Of a DNA stretch of 64,000 nucleotides, positions 1 through 8,486 are shown one piece after another. Each line of letters starts with the position of its first letter. Position 1 is the stretch's first letter. The translations under genes were made by a program, and so were the position numbers. Under the pieces are notes generated by a model. The model was not told where the DNA came from, searched no databases, and saw only the letters and a program-made list of their open reading frames with translations. This DNA comes from Rhodospirillaceae bacterium SYSU D60007 (GTDB lineage Bacteria > Pseudomonadota > Alphaproteobacteria > Reyranellales > Reyranellaceae): the NCBI GenBank assembly GCA_003574685.1, contig QOCQ01000009.1:1-64000 (forward strand), in the 5' to 3' direction.

Positions 1-10
1 GGGGGAAGGC
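1..10. repeat. Right end of a family A palindrome, cut by the window edge
   Basis: The first ten bases (gggggaaggc) match the last bases of the family A palindromes at 1077-1197, 9666-9790 and 39417-39541. A purine-rich ribosome binding site and a start codon follow, as they do after the copies at 1077 and 9666. Only the tail is visible, so this assignment rests on similarity and position. Confidence 0.5.
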
Positions 11-30
11 AAGAAAAGGGAGGAAAAAAC

Positions 31-1062
31 ATGAGCTCGCCGTTTCATGGCTATCTGCCGGTGCGGGAGGACTGGCTCGCGCAGCATCGCGAGGAGATCC
101 TCGAGCCGGACCTGCCGATCGTGGATCCGCACCACCACCTTTGGGACCGGCCGGGCTGGCGCTATCTGCTGCCGGAGCTGCTGGCGGATACGGGCAGCGG
201 CCACAACGTCGTGGCCACGGTGTTCGTGCAATGCCGGGCGATGTACCGCGCCGACGGGCCGGATGAGATGAAGCCGCTGGGCGAGACCGAGTTCGTTAAC
301 GGCATCGCGGCGATGAGTGCCAGCGGCGGCTACGGCAAGACGCGGGTGTGTGCCGGCATCGTGGGCCACGCCGACCTTGCGCTGGGCGCGCGCGTACAGG
401 AGGTGCTGGAGGCGCATATCGGCGTGGCGGGCGGGCGGTTCCGCGGCATCCGCCATACCTCGGCATGGGACGCCGATGCCTCCGTCCGCAATCCCAACTA
501 CCACGTGCCGCAGGGCCTGATGCCCAGTGCTGCGTTCCGCGAGGGTTTTGCCCGCCTTGGCAAGCTCGGCCTGTCGTACGACGCCTGGCTCTATCATCCG
601 CAGATCGGCGAGCTGGAGGCGCTGGCCCGCGCCTTTCCCGACACGCCGATCGTGCTCGACCATGTCGGCGGTCCGCTGCATATCGGCGCTTATGCCGGCA
701 AGCAGAAGGAGGTGTTCGAACACTGGGCGCCGGCGATGCGTGCGCTCGCGGCCTGCGCCAACGTGCACGTGAAGCTGTGCGGGCTGGGCATGCGCATCGG
801 TGGCTTCGGCTTTGATACGAAGCCGCGGCCGCCATCCTCGGAAGAGCTGGCCGCCGCGTGGAAGCCTTACATCGAGACCTGCATCGAGGCCTTCGGCGCC
901 AGGCGTTGCATGTTCGAAAGCAACTTCCCGGTCGACAAGGGCTCGTACGCCTACCCGGTGTTCTGGAACGCCTGCAAGCTGCTGGCCAAAGGCTCCAGCG
1001 CCGACGAAAAGGCCGACCTCTTCAGCCGCACGGCCGCACGGTTCTATCGGCTGGAGATCTGA
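31..1062 (+). CDS. Amidohydrolase family (TIM-barrel) metal-dependent hydrolase
   Basis: A 343-residue protein of the amidohydrolase-2 superfamily, which hydrolyses lactones or cyclic carboxylates in the cytoplasm. The metal-binding signature VDPHHHLWD lies at residues 31-39. Further likely active-site histidines are H189 (YHPQ) and H211 (LDHVGG). The C-terminal strand reads FESNFPVDK near 295-303, where relatives often have GSDWP. ATG at 31 follows the strong ribosome binding site aggagg. An SDR gene follows on the same strand after a family A palindrome, so the pair may act on one catabolic substrate. L-fuconolactonase and 2-pyrone-4,6-dicarboxylate hydrolase are relatives, but I cannot assign a substrate. 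Confidence 0.85.
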   Translation: MSSPFHGYLPVREDWLAQHREEILEPDLPIVDPHHHLWDRPGWRYLLPELLADTGSGHNVVATVFVQCRAMYRADGPDEMKPLGETEFVNGIAAMSASGGYGKTRVCAGIVGHADLALGARVQEVLEAHIGVAGGRFRGIRHTSAWDADASVRNPNYHVPQGLMPSAAFREGFARLGKLGLSYDAWLYHPQIGELEALARAFPDTPIVLDHVGGPLHIGAYAGKQKEVFEHWAPAMRALAACANVHVKLCGLGMRIGGFGFDTKPRPPSSEELAAAWKPYIETCIEAFGARRCMFESNFPVDKGSYAYPVFWNACKLLAKGSSADEKADLFSRTAARFYRLEI

Positions 1063-1076
1063 CGCGGCTTTATGTT

Positions 1077-1197
1077 CCTTCCCCCGGAGGGGGAAGGTGC
1101 CCGAAGGGCGGAAGGGGATCTCGCAACAGGCACCGTGTTGGTTGAGGCATCCCCCTTCCGGCGCTGGCGCGCCACCTTCCCCCTCCGGGGGAAGGCC
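1077..1197. repeat. Family A long palindrome, copy 1 (inverted relative to copies 2 and 3)
   Basis: About 121 bases with end arms ccttcccccggaggggg and ccccctccgggggaagg, and internal arms carrying gaagggcggaagggg on the left and cttccggcgctggcgcgcc on the right. The element at 9666-9790 is the same unit in reverse orientation. It lies between two same-strand catabolic genes. It has no open reading frame of its own and no terminal-repeat or duplication signature of a transposon. Confidence 0.9.
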
Positions 1198-1219
1198 TAT
1201 GAAAGAAAAGGAGGAAACG

Positions 1220-1972
1220 ATGGCAGGTCCGCTGGAAGGAAAAGTGGCGCTGGTGACGGGGGCGGGGAAGAATATCGGCCGCACCATCGCCCTCACACTG
1301 GCGCGCGACGGGGCGGCGGTGGTGGTCAACGGGCGTTCCGATCGCGCGCTGGTCGATGCCGTCGTCGGCGAGATCCAGGCGCTGGGCGGCAAGGCGATGG
1401 GCTATGTCGCCGACGTTTCCGATCCGCGCGGTGTCGGCCAGATGGTTGAGGCGACGGTCGGCACCATGGGCGGCCTCGACATCGTCGTCAGCAATGCCGG
1501 CCTGCGGCGGCAGACATCGTTCCTTGATATGTCGTTGGAGGAATGGCGCGAGATCCTGTCCGTGGCGCTGGACGGTGCGTTCATTCTCGCGAAGGCGGCC
1601 GTCCCGCACCTGATCCGCCGCGGCGGCGGCGCCATCGTGGCGATGTCCGGCGTTTCGACGCATGTCGGCACACCCAACCGCTGTCATGTCTCGGCCTCGA
1701 AGGCCGGCCTGGAAGGGCTGATCCGCGCGCTGGCAATCGAGCTGGCGCCGCACCGCATTACCTGCAACTGCGTGGCGCCCGGCGCCGTCGATACCGCCCG
1801 CGGCCCGTCGGCCGGCGCCATGCCCGGCATGCTTTCGGACCAGAACATCCCCCTGAAGCGCAAGGCGACCGTCGATGAGATCGCCGCCGCCGTCCGCCAT
1901 CTCGTCGGGCCGGGCGGCGGCTACATCACGGGACAGACCATCCACGTCAACGGCGGCGTCTTCCTCACGTGA
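1220..1972 (+). CDS. SDR-fold protein lacking the catalytic Tyr and Asn
   Basis: A 250-residue short-chain dehydrogenase/reductase fold. The cofactor-binding glycine motif TGAGKNIG is at 13-20 and the NAG motif at 92-94. The C-terminal PGAVDT and ITGQTIHVNGG segments are typical of classical SDRs. The YxxxK site is altered: the sequence reads HVSASK, so the Tyr position is V157 while K161 is kept. The active-site Asn, normally in VNL, is Ala (SVALDG). Serines are present near 143-146. ATG at 1220 follows gaggaaac; the open frame extends upstream through the repeat, but that part is not coding-like. It may bind a nucleotide without SDR chemistry, or use another acid/base. Confidence 0.85.
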   Translation: MAGPLEGKVALVTGAGKNIGRTIALTLARDGAAVVVNGRSDRALVDAVVGEIQALGGKAMGYVADVSDPRGVGQMVEATVGTMGGLDIVVSNAGLRRQTSFLDMSLEEWREILSVALDGAFILAKAAVPHLIRRGGGAIVAMSGVSTHVGTPNRCHVSASKAGLEGLIRALAIELAPHRITCNCVAPGAVDTARGPSAGAMPGMLSDQNIPLKRKATVDEIAAAVRHLVGPGGGYITGQTIHVNGGVFLT

Positions 1973-1975
1973 GGC

Positions 1976-2833
1976 TCATCCCTGCAGCAGCTTGCGCTGG
2001 CGCGTGAAGGCCTGCGCAACAAACTCGGTGAAGGCGCGCACGCGCGCGGTGCGGCGCAAATCCTCGTGCGTCAGCACCCACAGCCCCGATGTGGATGTGA
2101 TGCGCGGCGTGTTGAGGCGAACCAGCCCTGGCGTCGGATCGCCGAGATAGCGCGGCAGGACGGCAAGCCCGAGTCCCGCCGCGGCGAGCTCGCGCAGCGC
2201 CAGCAGCGAACTGGCGCGCGCCGCCACCGTGACCTCCGGCAGCGCCTCGCGCATCCAGCGCGCCGCCAGGGTGTCCGCGAGGCTGTCGTCCGGCGCCAGC
2301 CAGGCGCGGTCCTTCTGCTTCAAGTAGTCCGGACTTCCGTACACAGCGAAGGCGATCGATGCGACCCGCCGGCCCACCAGCGCCGGCAAGGGATCGTCCG
2401 CCGGCCGGATCGCCACGTCGGCATCGCGGCGCGTGAGGTTCAGGACGGTGTTGGTGACAGCAACCTCGACGATGATGCCGGGGTGCGCGGCGCGAAACGC
2501 TGCCAGAATCGGCGGCAACAGGGAGGCCATCAGGGTGTCCGTCGTCGTGACCCGCAAGCCTCCCGACAGGCGCAAATCCTGTCCTGCCATCCGGCGTTCG
2601 AGATCGACGACGGCGGTGTCGATGCGGCGCGCGGTTTCGAGCAGCGCTTCGCCGGCTTCCGTCGGCACATAGCCGCCCGGCAGCCGTTCGAAGAGCCGCA
2701 CGCCCGATTTCGCCTCCAGGGCCGCGATGCGCCGCAAAACGGTCGTGTGGTTGACGCCCAGCGCCCGCGCCGCGCCGGCCAGCGTGCCGGCCATGCCCAC
2801 CGCCAGCACATAGCGAAGATCGTTCCAGTCCAC
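1976..2833 (-). CDS. LysR family transcriptional regulator
   Basis: An N-terminal winged helix-turn-helix (AGAARALGVNHTTVLRRIAA) is followed by a LysR substrate-binding domain. I chose the GTG at 2833, giving 285 residues starting VDWNDLRYVLAV, because LysR proteins usually begin just before this motif and AGGG lies about eight bases upstream. An ATG at 2872 would add 13 residues but has no visible ribosome binding site. The gene converges on the SDR gene ending at 1972 and diverges from the YdcZ-type transporter at 2918. That gene is its most likely target by position, since LysR regulators commonly control the divergent neighbour. Confidence 0.85.
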   Translation of the reverse strand: MDWNDLRYVLAVGMAGTLAGAARALGVNHTTVLRRIAALEAKSGVRLFERLPGGYVPTEAGEALLETARRIDTAVVDLERRMAGQDLRLSGGLRVTTTDTLMASLLPPILAAFRAAHPGIIVEVAVTNTVLNLTRRDADVAIRPADDPLPALVGRRVASIAFAVYGSPDYLKQKDRAWLAPDDSLADTLAARWMREALPEVTVAARASSLLALRELAAAGLGLAVLPRYLGDPTPGLVRLNTPRITSTSGLWVLTHEDLRRTARVRAFTEFVAQAFTRQRKLLQG

Positions 2834-2917
2834 GGCATCTACCCTGTGCGCCTGTGCAGTCGGAACCTGCATTCATGCCATATAGGCGTGCGTGCAGGCA
2901 CATGCGATCTGGCCGGC

Positions 2918-3844
2918 ATGGATACGACCTTCGTTGCCCTTTCGCTCTTCGCCGGCGCCCTGCTTGCCGTGCAGGCCGGCGCCAATGCCCAGCTTTCCAA
3001 AGCCGTGGGAAGCCCCTTCGGCGCGACTGCCCTTCAGCTTGGCGTGGGCACGCTGTTGCTGCTCGCTGCGGCCATCGCGGCAGGCGGACTCGAGCGGCTG
3101 GCCGGTCTGCACGACGTGCCGGCCTGGCACCTCGCCGGCGGCACGGCTTCGGCTTTTTACGTGGTGGCAACAATCCTGCTGTTTCCACGGCTGGGCGCGG
3201 TGGTGAGCGTGGGCCTGTTCATTGCCGGCCAGATGCTGGCATCCCTCGCACTGGATCATTTCGGGATGCTCGGCGTTCCGGCCGCGCCGCTGGACCGCCC
3301 GGCGCTGACCGGCGGGTTAGCCGTGCTTGCCGGTGCGGCGGCCATTGCCTGGAGCCAGGACGGGGGTGGCGAAACGGTCGGGCGATCGTCGCGTCTAGCA
3401 TGGATAGCCCTGGCGCTGACCGCGGGTGCCGTGTTGCCGGTCCAGGCCGCGGTCAACGCATTGCTGCACGCCGACCTCGGCGCGCCGTTTCCGGTTGGTG
3501 TCGTCAGCTTCCTCGTGGCGACCGCGTCGATGACTCTTGTCCTGGCGCTGGCCATGGGCCTGTTCGGTGCGCCGAAGCCGCGGCTTGCCGCGGTGTCCGG
3601 CATGCCATGGTGGGGATGGCTGGGCGGCTTTGCGGGCGCCACCTATGTGATGGCCATGTTCACCGGCATGCCGGCCATCGGGGCCGCCTCGGTGGTGGGA
3701 TTTGCCATTGCCGGCCAGCAGCTCGCCTCGCTGCTGGTGGACCGCTACGGTTGGTTCCGCCTGCCCCGGCGGCCGACGCCGCCGCTGCGGCTGGCGGGCG
3801 TGGCCGCGCTGCTCCTCGGCGTGGGGCTCATCAAGGCGTTCTGA
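2918..3844 (+). CDS. DMT superfamily transporter, tandem YdcZ (DUF606) domains
   Basis: A 308-residue inner-membrane protein with about ten hydrophobic segments. The two halves resemble each other: ALLAVQAGANAQLSKAVGSP near the start matches AVLPVQAAVNALLHADLGAP in the second half, and GLFIAGQMLASLALDHFG matches GFAIAGQQLASLLVDRYG. This is the duplicated form of the YdcZ/DUF606 unit, which also occurs as separate half-size proteins. Members are proposed small-molecule exporters and the substrate is unknown. ATG at 2918 is the first Met of the coding-like part; the longer upstream frame overlaps the LysR gene in antisense. The end overlaps the next, convergent gene by 14 bases. Confidence 0.85.
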   Translation: MDTTFVALSLFAGALLAVQAGANAQLSKAVGSPFGATALQLGVGTLLLLAAAIAAGGLERLAGLHDVPAWHLAGGTASAFYVVATILLFPRLGAVVSVGLFIAGQMLASLALDHFGMLGVPAAPLDRPALTGGLAVLAGAAAIAWSQDGGGETVGRSSRLAWIALALTAGAVLPVQAAVNALLHADLGAPFPVGVVSFLVATASMTLVLALAMGLFGAPKPRLAAVSGMPWWGWLGGFAGATYVMAMFTGMPAIGAASVVGFAIAGQQLASLLVDRYGWFRLPRRPTPPLRLAGVAALLLGVGLIKAF

Positions 3845-4667
3845 GCGTTTCGATGAAAGCCGCGATGTCGCTTGCGGCACGGGCGGGCTCTTCCCAGTGC
3901 AGGGCGTGGCCGGCACCGGCGTAGGTGATGTGTCGCGCATGCGGGATGCTTGCCTGCAAGGCCTGCCGGCCGGCGCGGTCGCAGATCGAATCCTTGTCGC
4001 CCCACAGGATCAGGGTAGGCGCCTGGATGGCGGGCAGCTTGCCGAGATCCTCGTCGATCTGACTGCGCAAGGCGCTGCGCCAGGTGTGGGCGGGAAGCTT
4101 CAGACTTTCACCCACGACCATCTCGAAATAGTCGGGCGGAACCGGCTGCGCCAATGTGCTCTGCTGGAAAGCGCGCACGAAGGCGGGATCGACCGGATCG
4201 GCCAGCGCGCAGACCTCGCGCCACAGGGCCTCGATCTCCGGGTTACCCCTGAGCGTGCGGAACGCACCCAGCAGCACCAGGCCCAGCATGCGCTGCGCCG
4301 CAGTGGCGGCAAGGCGCTGTGCCACGAGGCTGCCCATGGAATGGCCCGCGATCACGGCGCGCGCGATTCCGAGCCGATCCAGGAATTCGACGAGATCGTT
4401 GGCCATGGCCGGTGCATCGCAGGCCGCCCGCGGCTTGTCGGAGTCGCCGTGCCCGCGCAGCGACACCGCGACGGCACGCACCGTAGCCGGCAAGGCGTCC
4501 ATCAGCGGCTGATATGAGCGCCAGGAGTCGGAATAGCCGTGCAGCAGGATCAGCGGCACGCCGGCCTGATCGCCCTGCTCGGCCCAGGAGAGCGTGATGC
4601 CCGATCCGAGCGTCACCCTGCCGGGACGAAGATCGGTGCTGCGGTCCATGGCCATCAGGGAATTCAT
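3831..4667 (-). CDS. Alpha/beta hydrolase
   Basis: A 278-residue alpha/beta-hydrolase fold protein. The oxyanion-hole HG motif is in LILLHGYSDSW (residues 43-44). The nucleophile elbow is GHSMGS with S110. The likely acid is in LWGDKDS and the C-terminal histidine in AGHALHW. Such proteins are cytosolic esterases, C-C hydrolases or lactonases. It is a single-gene unit between a convergent transporter, overlapping by 14 bases, and a divergent TfdA-like dioxygenase. The context fits ring or ester catabolism, but the substrate cannot be read from sequence. Confidence 0.85.
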   Translation of the reverse strand: MNSLMAMDRSTDLRPGRVTLGSGITLSWAEQGDQAGVPLILLHGYSDSWRSYQPLMDALPATVRAVAVSLRGHGDSDKPRAACDAPAMANDLVEFLDRLGIARAVIAGHSMGSLVAQRLAATAAQRMLGLVLLGAFRTLRGNPEIEALWREVCALADPVDPAFVRAFQQSTLAQPVPPDYFEMVVGESLKLPAHTWRSALRSQIDEDLGKLPAIQAPTLILWGDKDSICDRAGRQALQASIPHARHITYAGAGHALHWEEPARAASDIAAFIETLRTP

Positions 4668-4821
4668 CGCGCCCTCGCGTGTTGCGGCAATCCGGTCAGG
4701 AAACCTGTCCGGGCACTAAAACAGCGCCGCGCGGACTTTCTTCCTGCCATGACGGCTCGGAATGGCGCCGGGTGCACTGTGCGGCTACCATGGGCCGGAA
4801 GATGACCGGGAGCGCCGTGCC

Positions 4822-5712
4822 ATGAGCGTCACCATCCGCCAGCTTCATCCCGTGATTGGCGGCGAAGTATCGGGCGTGGATCTGCGCCGGCCGCTGACGC
4901 CGGACGAGGTGGCCGCGATCGAAGCCGGCATGGACAAATACGCCGTGCTGGTCTTTCACGACCAGGACATCACCGACGAGCAGCAGGTGGCCTTCAGCCG
5001 CAATTTCGGCCGCATCGAGCTGGCGGTGGGCGGCAACATCACCAAGCCGACGGAGCGCCGGATCAGCCTCGAGCTGGCCGACATCTCCAATCTGGATCCG
5101 GCCGGCAAAATCTATGAGCGGGACGACCGGCGGCGGATGTTCAACCTCGGCAACCAGCTCTGGCATTCCGACAGCTCGTTCCGCGCCGTGCCGGCGAAAT
5201 ACTCGTTGCTGTCAGCTCGCGCCATTCCCGCGCGCGGCGGCAATACCGAATTCGCCGACATGCGCGCTGCTTACGATGCGCTCGACGATGAGACGAAGGC
5301 GGAGGTCGAGAATCTCATCTGCGAGCATTCGCTGATGTATTCGCGCGGCCTGCTGGGCTTCACCGAGTTCACCGACGAGGAGCGGGTTATGTTCAAGCCG
5401 GTGCGCCAGCGCCTTGTGCGGACGCATCCGGTGACCGAACGCAAGTCGCTGTTCCTCGCCTCGCATGCCGGCACCATCGTGGGCTGGCCGATGCCCGAGG
5501 CGCGCGCCTTCCTGCGCGATCTGGTCGAGCACGCCACCCAGCGGCAGTTCGTCTATGCCCACCAGTGGCGGCTGCATGATCTCGTGATGTGGGACAACCG
5601 CCAGACCATGCATCGCGCACGCCGCTACAACGAAACCGGCGAGGTGCGCGACATGCGCCGCACCACCATCGGCGGCGAGGGCCCCACCGTGGAGCAGGTG
5701 CAGGCGGCTTAG
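4822..5712 (+). CDS. TauD/TfdA family Fe(II)/2-oxoglutarate dioxygenase
   Basis: A 296-residue dioxygenase. The iron triad appears as WHSD (H115, D117) and a distal histidine in QTMHRARR (H264), with a basic cluster DMRRTT near 278-282 to bind 2-oxoglutarate. TauD/TfdA enzymes hydroxylate small acids such as taurine or aryloxyacetates and split 2-oxoglutarate to succinate and CO2. ATG at 4822 starts MSVTIRQLHPVIGGEVSGVD, a typical family N-terminus. A close paralogue lies at 26735-27631, sharing the segment RRRMFNLGNQLWH. A family B palindrome follows directly. Confidence 0.9.
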   Translation: MSVTIRQLHPVIGGEVSGVDLRRPLTPDEVAAIEAGMDKYAVLVFHDQDITDEQQVAFSRNFGRIELAVGGNITKPTERRISLELADISNLDPAGKIYERDDRRRMFNLGNQLWHSDSSFRAVPAKYSLLSARAIPARGGNTEFADMRAAYDALDDETKAEVENLICEHSLMYSRGLLGFTEFTDEERVMFKPVRQRLVRTHPVTERKSLFLASHAGTIVGWPMPEARAFLRDLVEHATQRQFVYAHQWRLHDLVMWDNRQTMHRARRYNETGEVRDMRRTTIGGEGPTVEQVQAA

Positions 5713-5738
5713 CGTCGCGGTGGCGCCCAATTTTGTCC

Positions 5739-5863
5739 GTCGTCCTGAGCGAAGCGAAGGACCTTGCGGTGGTTCAGCCAAAGAATGACGGCGCCGGTGA
5801 CCTACTGGCCTCGTCGTCACGGGTTGCACGACCGCAAGGTCCTTCGCTTCGCTCAGGACGACG
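5739..5863. repeat. Family B long palindrome, copy 1
   Basis: Near-perfect inverted arms of about 32 bases (5739-5770 and 5831-5863) contain cctgagcgaagcgaaggacc and ggtccttcgcttcgctcagg, with about 60 bases between. It lies between two convergent genes, where it could form a bidirectional terminator-like hairpin, although there is no T-tract. A second copy is at 23186-23304. Confidence 0.9.
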
Positions 5864-5870
5864 GGAAATG

Positions 5871-7091
5871 TCAGTCGACGATGGCCTGGTAGCTGAGAAC
5901 GCGCAGCTCGCGGCGGATCGGGTATGTCGATGACGGCATGAGCTGCGTCAGCAGGATGACGTACATCTCCTCGGCCGGGTCGATCCAGAAGGCCGTGCTG
6001 GCGGCGCCGCCCCAGGCGTATTCGCCCGGCGTGCCGAGGATCTGCGCCCGTGCGGGGTCGAGCATCACCGAGAAACCCAGCCCGAAGCCGATGCCGGTAT
6101 AGGTCGATTCGCTGAATCGCGGCTGGCCCATATCGGCCATGTCGCCGTCAAGATGGTTGCGCGTCATCAGCTCGACCGTCTTGCGGCCCAGCAGGCGCAC
6201 GCCCTCCAGCTCGCCCTTGTTCAGCATCATCTGGCAGAAGCGCATGTAGTCTGCCGCCGTGGACAGCAGCCCGCCGCCGCCGGAGCACAGGCGCGGCGTC
6301 AGGAACCGGCTCTTCTGCGGATCCTCGATCAGCTTCAGGCCGCCGCTTTCGTCCGGACCGTAATTGGCGGCGAAGCGTTCGATCTTGTCGGCCGGTACGT
6401 GGAAGGACGTATCGACCATCCCCAGCGGCGCGATCAGGCGCTCGTGCAGGAACTCGCCGAAGGGCCGGCCGGAAATCACCTCGACCAGATAGCCCAGTAC
6501 ATCGGTCGAGATGCTGTAGTTCCATTCGCTGCCGGGCTGGGCGATCAGCGGCATGGTGGCGGCAAGCGACACGACATCCCCGAGGCTGCCCTTCGCCGTC
6601 TGGAAGTCGACGCCGGCCTCGCGGTACATGGCATCGACCGGGGTCGCTTCCATGAAGCCGTAGGTCAGGCCCGACGTATGCGTGAGCAGGTCGCGGAAGG
6701 TGATGTCCCTTTGCGCCGGTTCGCTGTCGTACTTGCCGCGGGCGCCCGATACGTAGACGCGCATGTTCCGGAACTGCGGCAGGAAACGCGTGACCGGGTC
6801 GTCGAGCTGGAAGCGGCCCTCCTCGTACAGCATCATGATGGCCACGCTGGTCAGCGGCTTGGTCATCGAATAGATGCGGAAGATGGTGTCGGGCCGCATG
6901 GGCTTGTCGCGCGCCAGGTCGGCCTTGCCGCAGGCATGCATCAGCGCCACCTCGCCGCGGCGGCTGACGACCGTCATCAGGCCGGCGAGCTTCTTCTGAT
7001 CGACGAGAGCCTGCATCCAGTCGCGGATGCGGTCCAGCCGCGGCGCGGAAAGGCCGAGATCTTCGGACGGAATTCTGACGTCGATGTTCAT
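5871..7091 (-). CDS. Serine hydrolase of the class C beta-lactamase family
   Basis: A 406-residue protein with penicillin-binding-protein fold motifs: SxxK is YSMTK (S75, K78), the second motif is NYSIS around Y192, and the C-terminal YAWGGAAST occupies the usual KTG/HxG place. ATG at 7091 follows GGAGGG; the frame also opens at a GTG four codons upstream. No signal peptide is visible, so it is probably cytosolic, like EstB-type esterases and amidases of this family rather than a resistance beta-lactamase. It converges on the TfdA-like gene across a family B palindrome. Confidence 0.85.
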   Translation of the reverse strand: MNIDVRIPSEDLGLSAPRLDRIRDWMQALVDQKKLAGLMTVVSRRGEVALMHACGKADLARDKPMRPDTIFRIYSMTKPLTSVAIMMLYEEGRFQLDDPVTRFLPQFRNMRVYVSGARGKYDSEPAQRDITFRDLLTHTSGLTYGFMEATPVDAMYREAGVDFQTAKGSLGDVVSLAATMPLIAQPGSEWNYSISTDVLGYLVEVISGRPFGEFLHERLIAPLGMVDTSFHVPADKIERFAANYGPDESGGLKLIEDPQKSRFLTPRLCSGGGGLLSTAADYMRFCQMMLNKGELEGVRLLGRKTVELMTRNHLDGDMADMGQPRFSESTYTGIGFGLGFSVMLDPARAQILGTPGEYAWGGAASTAFWIDPAEEMYVILLTQLMPSSTYPIRRELRVLSYQAIVD

Positions 7092-7197
7092 GCGGCCCTC
7101 CACGCAACGGTGATGCGGATGCGGCCGTCATCGTAGAGGGGCAGGAAGCGGTTGTCTCCGGCTGGCCGTCGCGGACCTTTCGCGCCGAGATCCGTGG

Positions 7198-7365
7198 CTA
7201 GCGCGAGAGGTTGGCGGCCACCATGTTCATGGTTTCACCGATCTTGTTGCCGAGGGCGGAAAAGCCCGTGATAGCGGCGACGGAAACCAGTGCCACGATC
7301 AGGCCGTACTCGATCGCGGTTGCGCCGGACTGATCGTTCATCAACTCCTGAAGAATGGAAAACAT
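7198..7365 (-). CDS. Flp/Fap family type IVb pilin
   Basis: A 55-residue prepilin. A short leader ends in Gly before the hydrophobic helix, with the Flp signature GATAIEYGLIVALVS; prepilin peptidase would cut after that Gly. ATG at 7365 follows GGAAGGGG eight bases upstream. Flp pilins form the fibre of tight-adherence (Tad) machines. No tad/cpa genes are in the window, so this is an orphan pilin gene whose assembly genes must lie elsewhere. It is preceded by an unusually AT-rich stretch. Confidence 0.9.
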   Translation of the reverse strand: MFSILQELMNDQSGATAIEYGLIVALVSVAAITGFSALGNKIGETMNMVAANLSR

Positions 7366-7528
7366 ATGAATACCCCTTCCAGACCAAACTTTGTTTTTCG
7401 TTAATAAGTCGTCAATATTTATACTCTCATTCGTCAAAATTTGAACATCAGGCACTACTTCAACAAACACCGCCAGAATTCTCATGTTTCAGATAAATAA
7501 CATCTGGTAATGTCTTGTTTTACAAGTG
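7366..7528. promoter_or_regulatory. AT-rich upstream region of the flp pilin gene
   Basis: This stretch is clearly richer in A+T than the surrounding GC-rich DNA, with runs such as ttaataagtcgtcaatattt. It is the 5' region of the pilin gene and also the 3' end of the downstream SDR gene. I infer a strong or specially regulated pilin promoter here but cannot fix -35 and -10 boxes with confidence. Confidence 0.4.
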
Positions 7529-8338
7529 CTATTGTGCCGTATAGCCGCCGTCCACGATCAGGCCGGTGCCGGTCATGAAGCCGGCATCATCGGAGGCCAG
7601 GAACACGATCCCCTTGGCGATGTCCGCAGCGGTGCCCAGGCGTCCTATCGGATGGCTGGCCAGGGATTGCTGGCGCGCGGCATCGACGTCGTTGGTGCCC
7701 AGCCGCTCGGCGCGCGCGGCGAAGGTCTGGGCGCCCATATCGGTCTCGATCACGCCCGGATGGATCGAGTTGACGCGGATGCGATAGCCCTTGCGGGCAA
7801 ATTCCAGCGCTACCGATTTGGTGAAGGTGGTCACACCGCCCTTGGTCATCGAGTAGAGCGGATCGAGCGGCGAGCCCACCAGGCCCGCGATCGAAGCGAG
7901 ATTGACGATGGCCGAGCCATGCGGGCTGTTGCGCGCCCGCTCGCGCAAAGCCGGCATCGCCTGTTTGGTGCCGAGGAAGACGCCCGTCAGATTGACGGCG
8001 CACAGGCGCTGCCAGTCGGCGAGCGAGGCCTGCTCGACATCGCGGCCGATGAAGACGCCGGCGTTGTTGACCAGGATGTCCAGCCCGCCAAACTTTTGCA
8101 CGCAGACGGCGATGGCGGCGTCCCATGCGTTCGGGCTGGTGACGTCGAGGTGGCAGTAGATGGCTGTACCGGCGCCGACCTCCGCTTCCAGCGCGCGCAC
8201 CGTCTGCCGGCCGCGCTCGTCCAGCACATCGCCGATCGCCACCCGGGCGCCGGCGCGCACCATCTGCAGCGCGGTTTCGGCGCCAATGCCGCGGGCGGCG
8301 CCGGAAATCAAAGCGACCTTTCCGTCCAGGCGATTCAT
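7529..8338 (-). CDS. Short-chain dehydrogenase/reductase
   Basis: A 269-residue classical SDR. The cofactor motif SGAARGIG lies at about 11-18, NNAG follows in ILVNNAGVF, and the active site is LYSMTKGG with intact Tyr and Lys. The C-terminal end FMTGTGLIVDGGYTAQ is typical. The reaction would be NAD(P)-dependent alcohol/ketone interconversion with unknown substrate. ATG at 8338 follows GGAGG; the longer upstream frame overlaps the divergent argE promoter region and is not coding-like. Confidence 0.9.
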   Translation of the reverse strand: MNRLDGKVALISGAARGIGAETALQMVRAGARVAIGDVLDERGRQTVRALEAEVGAGTAIYCHLDVTSPNAWDAAIAVCVQKFGGLDILVNNAGVFIGRDVEQASLADWQRLCAVNLTGVFLGTKQAMPALRERARNSPHGSAIVNLASIAGLVGSPLDPLYSMTKGGVTTFTKSVALEFARKGYRIRVNSIHPGVIETDMGAQTFAARAERLGTNDVDAARQQSLASHPIGRLGTAADIAKGIVFLASDDAGFMTGTGLIVDGGYTAQ

Positions 8339-8486
8339 TTCCGGCCTCCAGTCCTGTTGAGCGGAGTACCGTAGCATCGCGCGCGGCTGATGCAGGCGTG
8401 GCTCGTGCATGGCCGCCCTGAATTGCCCGGCCGGCGCGGCGGTGCCATGGTCGGGCCGGTGCGTCAAAGCCAGCGGGTGAGGGGCA

